From: Chitinophagaceae bacterium
GTDB lineage: Bacteria; Bacteroidota; Bacteroidia; Chitinophagales; Chitinophagaceae
Length of the DNA: 12,956 nucleotides
Direction: 5' to 3'
Assembly: GCA_947481355.1 (NCBI GenBank)
Contig: CANKGM010000033.1
Location: 1-12,956, forward strand
Shown here: positions 8,263 to 12,956 of the stretch, one piece after another
Layout of the letters: the number at the start of each line of letters is the position of its first letter
Position numbering within the stretch: the stretch's first letter is position 1
Position numbers and translations under genes: made by a program
Notes under the pieces: model-generated
Database searches by the model: none
The model's input: only the letters and a program-made list of their open reading frames with translations
What the model was told of the DNA's origin: nothing

Positions 8263-8291
8263 CAAAGATACTTAAATATAATAGTATACAA
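8263..8291 (-). promoter_or_regulatory. Candidate Bacteroidota-type promoter for the DUF1684 gene
   Basis: On the minus strand TATCTTTG (8270 to 8263) matches TAnnTTTG exactly, with TTG (8291 to 8289) 18 bases upstream. The predicted start of transcription lies only about 10 bases before the ATG at 8247, which would give a very short leader. The box overlaps the TTG that would otherwise extend the reading frame, arguing against that upstream start. The surrounding 94-base gap is very AT-rich, so this may be chance. Confidence 0.35.
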
Positions 8292-8359
8292 TATTAGTAG
8301 ACTAAATAATATTTATATACTTTAGGATCTATTAAACTATTTGAGAAAGTATTTAATTA

Positions 8360-9439
8360 TTATTTAAGATCAATGCCTTCTGCAACCTCATGTTCACAAC
8401 TATAATTCATTCCGGTTAGCTGTGCAACAGTTTGAGCAAGCTGTTTTTGAAAATATTGTTGTTTCAGTTTTATTTCTCCTAGACTATTTACCTTAGGCCC
8501 CATTATAGCAAACCAGATCTCATGAGCATCCGAAATAGCTTGTCCATGTGAAGTCCATTCATTTTTTATTATATCACCCCTTCCATGATCTGTAGTAATG
8601 AGCAAGGTTGTCTTTCCTTTATATGCTGGCAAGCTCTGGACATAACTCCATATCTCACCGACCCAAGCATCAAATTGATGTGCTGCGTCTAGATAAAATT
8701 TATAATTCCCTTCATGAGCCCATTCGTCTGTTTCGCCATAAGATATATACAACACTTTGGGCTGAGCAACCTTCAAGTATGTCAAGGCTTGATAATGAGT
8801 AAAGACATCTAAACATTCACCATTACCGAAAGGCCTGAACGAATCCTTAATCATATTACTAATCAACTTCATCTGAGGATCTTTTAAAGCAACTTGATTA
8901 TCATCAAAGGAACTTATGACAGGGAAAGATGCTCGCTGCTCATTTAAAATTCTATCAAAAGCTTCCCAGGCGCCAAAGGCAGCAACCTTGCCATGATAAG
9001 AATCCTTCTTATTATAAAATTCCAATAAATTGGTATGTGGATTTGGCTGATAATCATTTGAATTGATTAATGTGTCTACCATGCCAGTCATAAGTTCACT
9101 ATAACCAGGATATGAAAACCAATATGGATTGGCATTATCAACCTTATTATCGTACAATCTATTGCCATATAACTGACCATGCTTTGAAACAGTCCCCCAT
9201 AAAAAAGGAAGTAATTTTTGCCTCTTTTGCTCTAAAGAAGATCCTCCATATTTGCCCACTATATAAGCACTGTCATTTTTATTTGGTCCAATGTTAAGTA
9301 TAGCTTCGTCCATACCTTTAAATACCTCATGCCATCTAAACCCATCCGTTGTAACAATAATTAAACGTTGATCATCAATTTGATTGAATCCCTCAAGTGA
9401 AACTAAACCCAAAACAAAAACTAAGATGAATTGTATCAT
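8360..9439 (-). CDS. Alkaline-phosphatase-superfamily phosphodiesterase/sulfatase-like protein
   Basis: A 359-residue exported protein; residues 1-19 are a short hydrophobic signal peptide (IQFILVFVLGLVSLEGF). The metal-site pattern of the type I phosphodiesterase/nucleotide pyrophosphatase group is complete by eye: D32 in TTDGFRWHEVF, S109 in SYPGYSELMTG at the position of the nucleophilic Ser/Thr, D238 and H242 in GETDEWAHEG, D284 and H285 in TTDHGRG, and H299 in SHGQ. A two-zinc phosphodiester or phosphomonoester hydrolase in the periplasm is therefore likely; a sulfatase of the formylglycine type is not, as the Cys/Ser-x-Pro-x-Arg motif is missing. It follows the fucosidase gene by 44 bases on the same strand, so the two are probably cotranscribed. 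The substrate is unknown; removal of a phosphate-linked group from a glycan would fit the neighbourhood. Bacteroidota members are usually annotated only as alkaline phosphatase family or phosphoglyceromutase-like. Confidence 0.85.
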   Translation of the reverse strand: MIQFILVFVLGLVSLEGFNQIDDQRLIIVTTDGFRWHEVFKGMDEAILNIGPNKNDSAYIVGKYGGSSLEQKRQKLLPFLWGTVSKHGQLYGNRLYDNKVDNANPYWFSYPGYSELMTGMVDTLINSNDYQPNPHTNLLEFYNKKDSYHGKVAAFGAWEAFDRILNEQRASFPVISSFDDNQVALKDPQMKLISNMIKDSFRPFGNGECLDVFTHYQALTYLKVAQPKVLYISYGETDEWAHEGNYKFYLDAAHQFDAWVGEIWSYVQSLPAYKGKTTLLITTDHGRGDIIKNEWTSHGQAISDAHEIWFAIMGPKVNSLGEIKLKQQYFQKQLAQTVAQLTGMNYSCEHEVAEGIDLK

Positions 9440-9483
9440 TGTAATAATTTTAATTGATTTGTATATTCAACTAATTTAATTTA

Positions 9484-10818
9484 TTAATAACATGCTAGCT
9501 CCTTGAGAAAAAATTTGCCATCAGCCTTGGTAACCTCAAATTTAACGGCTTGAAATACACCCTCCACAACTTCAATTCGCTTGTGACCAACACTTGAACC
9601 GGTGGATAATAACTTCCATGCCCCATTCTCTTTTCCATAAAGATTATATTCTCGTATACGCTCTCCTTTCGAAATATCTTCCATCACTACAATACGTGAT
9701 AACTGCTGAGGAACATCAAATGTTATATGAACTAATTTCCCTTGATTAACCTTTTTGGCGACTGGATGCGCATATTTCGCAGAAATTTCGTTTCCAAATT
9801 CTTCTAACCTCTTTACATCTACATCAGGAACCAATCCACGATCATCAACAACAACCCCCAATAACATGTTTGTATTTCTGCCAACGCTTTTACTATGCTT
9901 ATCAACTAGTTCATCAATGCTTCGAAGTTGGTCATCCTCATCCTTATGCCAAAACCAACCACCTTGAAAGGATGAATTCAAGCGCAATGGAAAATCAGAT
10001 TCGCCCGGACACCAAAATAGTCCCTTCGGATTTCCATTTAACCCTTTGATCTCTACAACACCCGATGATGATGTAGTGGAATCTGCCGCAGACCAACACG
10101 GATAGGGGGCAACACCTTCTTCATTTCCTACCCAACGAATATTATGCTGATGGCCATAAGGACCTTGAAATGCAATGGCATCAGGTTGTTTATCTTTTAG
10201 CATAGACAATACATCAAAGCCCCCTTTTTCTGGGGGTAAGACACCTCCATCAAACCATACCTCAAACAACTTTCCATAATTTGTCCATAATTCAGTCAAC
10301 TGAGTACGCACAACCTCATTATATTTTTGTTGCTCCTCTTTATTACCAGAAACAACTTTTCCAGGATTATCGACTTGCAAATATCCATTAGCAGTTGTAC
10401 TTGCGTATATCCCTGGCTTCAACCCATATTTTTTACAAGAAGCAATAAAATCTTTTACAATATCACCTTGACCATTTCTCCAGGGAGTATTTTTTACACT
10501 ATATTGATGTGCGGCTGTAGGCCAAAGACTAAAACCACTGCAATGTTTAGCAACAAGAATAGCATAAGTGGCTCCAGCTGCTTTTGACGCTTTAATCCAT
10601 TGATCCGTATCCAATTGAGTTGGATTGAAGACAGAAAGGTTAGGATGATAATTCCAATCACTTCGGAAATCATACGACGGTTCAAACACAGGCATATCAA
10701 AATGAATCAATACCCCAATTTCTGCATCAGCCCATTTCAATTGAGCAGCAGTGGGTAAAACAGATTGGGCACGGACAGATGAAATAAAAAAGAATAGAAT
10801 AAGTAGACCATTTTTCAT
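9484..10818 (-). CDS. Alpha-L-fucosidase, glycoside hydrolase family 29 (GH29-B-like)
   Basis: A 444-residue exported enzyme. Residues 1-17 are a signal peptide ending VRAQ. The GH29 catalytic barrel covers about 23-345: WADAEIGVLIHFDM at the start, AILVAKHCSGFSLWP (86-100, the His92 block), SVKNTPWRNGQGDIVKDF, and EVWFDGG with the predicted nucleophile Asp190. Glu233 in RWVGNEEGV sits at the spacing and in the GNE context expected of the acid/base in subfamily B, which typically cleaves alpha-1,3/1,4-linked fucose from branched glycans. A beta-sandwich, F5/8-type C-like tail (about 350-444) ends FFLKELACY. Retaining release of L-fucose is the expected reaction. The gene begins 40 bases after the large VCBS protein gene and precedes the phosphodiesterase gene, consistent with one transcript. 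No Shine-Dalgarno sequence is visible. Specificity beyond GH29 is inferred, and other 6-deoxy or galacto-configured substrates cannot be excluded. Confidence 0.9.
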   Translation of the reverse strand: MKNGLLILFFFISSVRAQSVLPTAAQLKWADAEIGVLIHFDMPVFEPSYDFRSDWNYHPNLSVFNPTQLDTDQWIKASKAAGATYAILVAKHCSGFSLWPTAAHQYSVKNTPWRNGQGDIVKDFIASCKKYGLKPGIYASTTANGYLQVDNPGKVVSGNKEEQQKYNEVVRTQLTELWTNYGKLFEVWFDGGVLPPEKGGFDVLSMLKDKQPDAIAFQGPYGHQHNIRWVGNEEGVAPYPCWSAADSTTSSSGVVEIKGLNGNPKGLFWCPGESDFPLRLNSSFQGGWFWHKDEDDQLRSIDELVDKHSKSVGRNTNMLLGVVVDDRGLVPDVDVKRLEEFGNEISAKYAHPVAKKVNQGKLVHITFDVPQQLSRIVVMEDISKGERIREYNLYGKENGAWKLLSTGSSVGHKRIEVVEGVFQAVKFEVTKADGKFFLKELACY

Positions 10819-10858
10819 ACCAGTAATTGAAAATATATATAAAGGTTAACTAACAGTT

Positions 10859-12956
10859 TTACTTTTCCACCTCAAAAAGAACCAGCTTCTGGTTATTTAC
10901 ACCCAATAACAAACCTGATTTATTATCAGGCAACTTTATAGATTTAATATCTCTGATTTCTCCATTTAACTTTTCAAATGAAGTAGGTAATGGCATTACC
11001 ACTTTAAAATTACCTTTATTATTTCCTATACCGAGTGTCAGCGCCATGCCATCATAACGACCTTCAAACGGTGTAGTTCCAAAAAAATTACCTCCAGCAA
11101 GAATATCCTTTACTCCATCACCATTAAAGTCGCCTACTTCAAATGAAAATATGGGAGCCCATTGAAATGATGCAGGCAATGGCATTGGGATATAATGTCC
11201 TTTACCATCATTTAATAAAAGAGTAGATGCGAGAGTAGAAGCACTAAATACTTTCGCACTATCTAACTTCTCTCCAAAAATTTCTTCAATAGTTTTCCCA
11301 GCCATTGATCCATAATCCAAAAATTTCTTTCTAATATAGGGTAGCTGTCGTTCTATATCTTCTTTATTTAAAAAAGGGAAATACTGTGTCCCCTTCGCGA
11401 TAGCCACAATTTGGTCATCCTTCCCAATATGGTTTATATCCTTACTATACATTTTAAGCGGATATCCCTCTTTAGCTGTTAGCTTACTATTTAATCCATA
11501 ATTGCCCAATAAGAGATCATCAAATCCATCACCATTGATATCAGCAGATTTCATGGAGCACCACCATCCAGTCAATGCATCATCATTCTTTGTCAACTCA
11601 GATTTAACTAACGTACCATGATTATTTTTAAATAGAGTAGGTTTCATCCATTCGCCCACAATAACCAAATCAAGCCAACTATCACGATCAACATCAACCC
11701 AACTAGCATCAGTTACCATCCCTAGGTGCTGCAAACTATTACTTATCGGTTCAGTTGAAAAAGAAAATTTTCCTTTCCCGTCATTCAATAATAAATAAGA
11801 ACTTGGGGTCTTACTATAATTTTTTGAAATAGATCTTCCACCAATAAACAAATCAAGATCGCCATCATGATCAACATCTGCTGATCGAACAACCGATTTA
11901 TTTTCATACATATCAGGCAAGTCTTTACTTCGTGTAAAATGAGCGTGACCATCATTCAAGTATAATCTATCATTTAATAATGGTGTAATCCCTGAATATA
12001 CATTCCCTCCACTCACCACATAAAGGTCCAAATCACCATCTCGATCAGCATCAAGAAAAAGTGCGTCAACATCTTCGTTATTTTTATCTTGTACAAATAC
12101 AGTACTATCCGAAGAAATTTTAAATGCGCCACTCTTTTGTTGTAAAAAAATTGAACCTGCATGATTTTTTGCACCACATACAAAAAAATCTTCTAATCCA
12201 TCTCTATTCACATCTCCAACAGCAATCTTAGGACCTTGAGTTGAAAGCTCATGCGGAATAAACCATTGATCATTAAAATCAAAAAAATCATCCTCTTCAT
12301 GCTTAAAGTTAGTGACCAATTTTTCAGAAATATCTGATAATATAGGATTATCAGAGGAGTGTAAACTATGGGCAAGATAATCACGTTGATTAAGGAGTAG
12401 TTGATTACCCGCATGTGTATACTGGATAGTTAACAAACTATCGCAATGTATATTTTTTAATAATTGAGAATAATTGTTTGGCCAGATAATCAAAAGGCTA
12501 TCTATTGTTTTTCGATCACCTAAACCAAAATGCAAAACTGGCTCACCACTGCTCATAAACCCTCTTGTGGTTTGAACCTGTTTGAAATAAACGTCTCCTT
12601 GTGAAAATAAAAATGCCTTCGCCCCAATGGAAAATTTATTTGATTGTTCCCCAATAAGTTTAAGACTCAAATAATGATTAGCTGGATTTAATTCACGGGC
12701 ATTATTCTTATAAATACCTGCAGGCTCATTGATGTTATTTGTAACTAAATCCAAATCACCATCGCCATCTAGATCTGCATAGGCTGCTCCTTGAGAGAGT
12801 GATGCTTCACCAAAGCCCCAAGCGGTAGATTGATCTTTGAAAATCAACGAATCAGTTCCCTCAAAAATATAATTATGCCATTTACCTGGAGGAAGGTGAG
12901 CAAGTATTTCTTTGTCATGGTCCCTAGGACCACTAGTTGGATTATTAGCAGATAGA
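10859..12956 (-). CDS. FG-GAP/VCBS repeat and ASPIC/UnbV protein, C-terminal part
   Basis: The reading frame stays open to the right edge, so 698 residues of a longer protein are visible; the TTG at 12847 is not its start, because the upstream codons continue in typical style (PPGKWHNYIFEGTDSLIFKD). Seven Ca2+-binding DxDxDG-type loops mark FG-GAP/VCBS beta-propeller blades at about visible residues 61, 248, 302, 360, 421, 472 and 609 (for example ADLDGDGDLDLV and DVDHDGDLDLFIGG). The fifth, DVDRDSWLDLVIVG, has lost the Gly. An ASPIC/UnbV domain (about 94-178; FKQVQTTRGFMSSGEPVLHFGLG) sits between blades. This matches the long (about 1,100-residue) CRTAC1-like proteins of Bacteroidota, which are exported and often neighbour SusC/SusD genes; a role in binding or adhesion at the cell surface is inferred. 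It is the first visible gene of the block that includes the fucosidase and phosphodiesterase. Confidence 0.88.
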   Translation of the reverse strand, partial: LSANNPTSGPRDHDKEILAHLPPGKWHNYIFEGTDSLIFKDQSTAWGFGEASLSQGAAYADLDGDGDLDLVTNNINEPAGIYKNNARELNPANHYLSLKLIGEQSNKFSIGAKAFLFSQGDVYFKQVQTTRGFMSSGEPVLHFGLGDRKTIDSLLIIWPNNYSQLLKNIHCDSLLTIQYTHAGNQLLLNQRDYLAHSLHSSDNPILSDISEKLVTNFKHEEDDFFDFNDQWFIPHELSTQGPKIAVGDVNRDGLEDFFVCGAKNHAGSIFLQQKSGAFKISSDSTVFVQDKNNEDVDALFLDADRDGDLDLYVVSGGNVYSGITPLLNDRLYLNDGHAHFTRSKDLPDMYENKSVVRSADVDHDGDLDLFIGGRSISKNYSKTPSSYLLLNDGKGKFSFSTEPISNSLQHLGMVTDASWVDVDRDSWLDLVIVGEWMKPTLFKNNHGTLVKSELTKNDDALTGWWCSMKSADINGDGFDDLLLGNYGLNSKLTAKEGYPLKMYSKDINHIGKDDQIVAIAKGTQYFPFLNKEDIERQLPYIRKKFLDYGSMAGKTIEEIFGEKLDSAKVFSASTLASTLLLNDGKGHYIPMPLPASFQWAPIFSFEVGDFNGDGVKDILAGGNFFGTTPFEGRYDGMALTLGIGNNKGNFKVVMPLPTSFEKLNGEIRDIKSIKLPDNKSGLLLGVNNQKLVLFEVEK

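Noticed and set aside
8248..8265. TTG start six codons upstream of the DUF1684 gene
   Set aside because: It overlaps a promoter-like box and adds residues before an otherwise standard signal peptide.
8283..8322. AGTATA...TATACT and AATATT...AATATT inverted repeats in the gap between the phosphodiesterase and DUF1684 genes
   Set aside because: The stems are short and made almost wholly of A and T in a very AT-rich gap, as expected by chance.
8360..9439. Formylglycine-type sulfatase
   Set aside because: The C/S-x-P-x-R activation motif is absent; the active-site pattern fits the phosphodiesterase branch of the alkaline phosphatase superfamily.
10494..10700. 68-codon minus-strand frame within the fucosidase gene
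   Set aside because: It overlaps conserved GH29 coding sequence in a different frame and has no recognisable features.
12845..12847. TTG as the start codon of the VCBS/ASPIC gene
   Set aside because: The frame remains open to the window edge and the 36 upstream codons encode family-like sequence (PPGKWHNYIFEGTDS), so the gene is simply truncated by the window.

Overview
The window comes from an AT-rich genome, most likely a member of the Bacteroidota (a Chitinophagaceae- or Cytophagales-like free-living glycan degrader). The reasons are the protein families present (IolG-type Gfo/Idh/MocA oxidoreductase, PF10091 glucoamylase-like protein, DUF1684, a long VCBS/ASPIC protein, paired DUF1553/DUF1501 proteins), the general lack of strong Shine-Dalgarno sequences, and promoter-like TTG-N18-20-TAnnTTTG motifs. 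Family assignments were made by reading the translations; no database search was run.

Layout. Eight of the nine genes lie on the minus strand. Reading the minus strand from the right edge: a right-truncated FG-GAP/VCBS-ASPIC surface protein (10859-12956), a GH29 alpha-L-fucosidase (9484-10818) and an alkaline-phosphatase-superfamily phosphodiesterase (8360-9439) form a tight block with gaps of 40 and 44 bases. A DUF1684 protein (7351-8247) follows behind its own candidate promoter, and then a secreted glucoamylase-like/GH144-related protein (5812-7239). The only plus-strand gene is a myo-inositol 2-dehydrogenase-like gene (4779-5786), which converges with the glucoamylase-like gene and diverges from the next block. 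The left block is a compact minus-strand operon: a two-haem PSCyt1-DUF1549-DUF1553 lipoprotein (1661-4660), a Tat-type DUF1501 protein (193-1659) starting one base after it, and the first 56 codons of a further secreted protein (1-170).

How the genes may work together. The right and middle blocks look like the enzyme part of a polysaccharide-use locus: exported glycosidases, a phosphodiesterase and a large surface protein, with no SusC/SusD pair, transporter or regulator inside the window. The left block is a Planctomycete-style cytochrome/DUF1501 pair of unknown biochemical role. Most gene products carry export signals; only the inositol-dehydrogenase-like enzyme looks cytoplasmic.

There are no RNA genes, CRISPR arrays, insertion sequences or long repeats that I could recognise. 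Every intergenic gap is under 120 bases. I see no clear evidence of a wholly new system. The most interesting leads are the uncharacterised cytochrome/DUF1501 operon with a large central insertion, and the combination of phosphodiesterase, fucosidase, glucanase-like and inositol-dehydrogenase genes.
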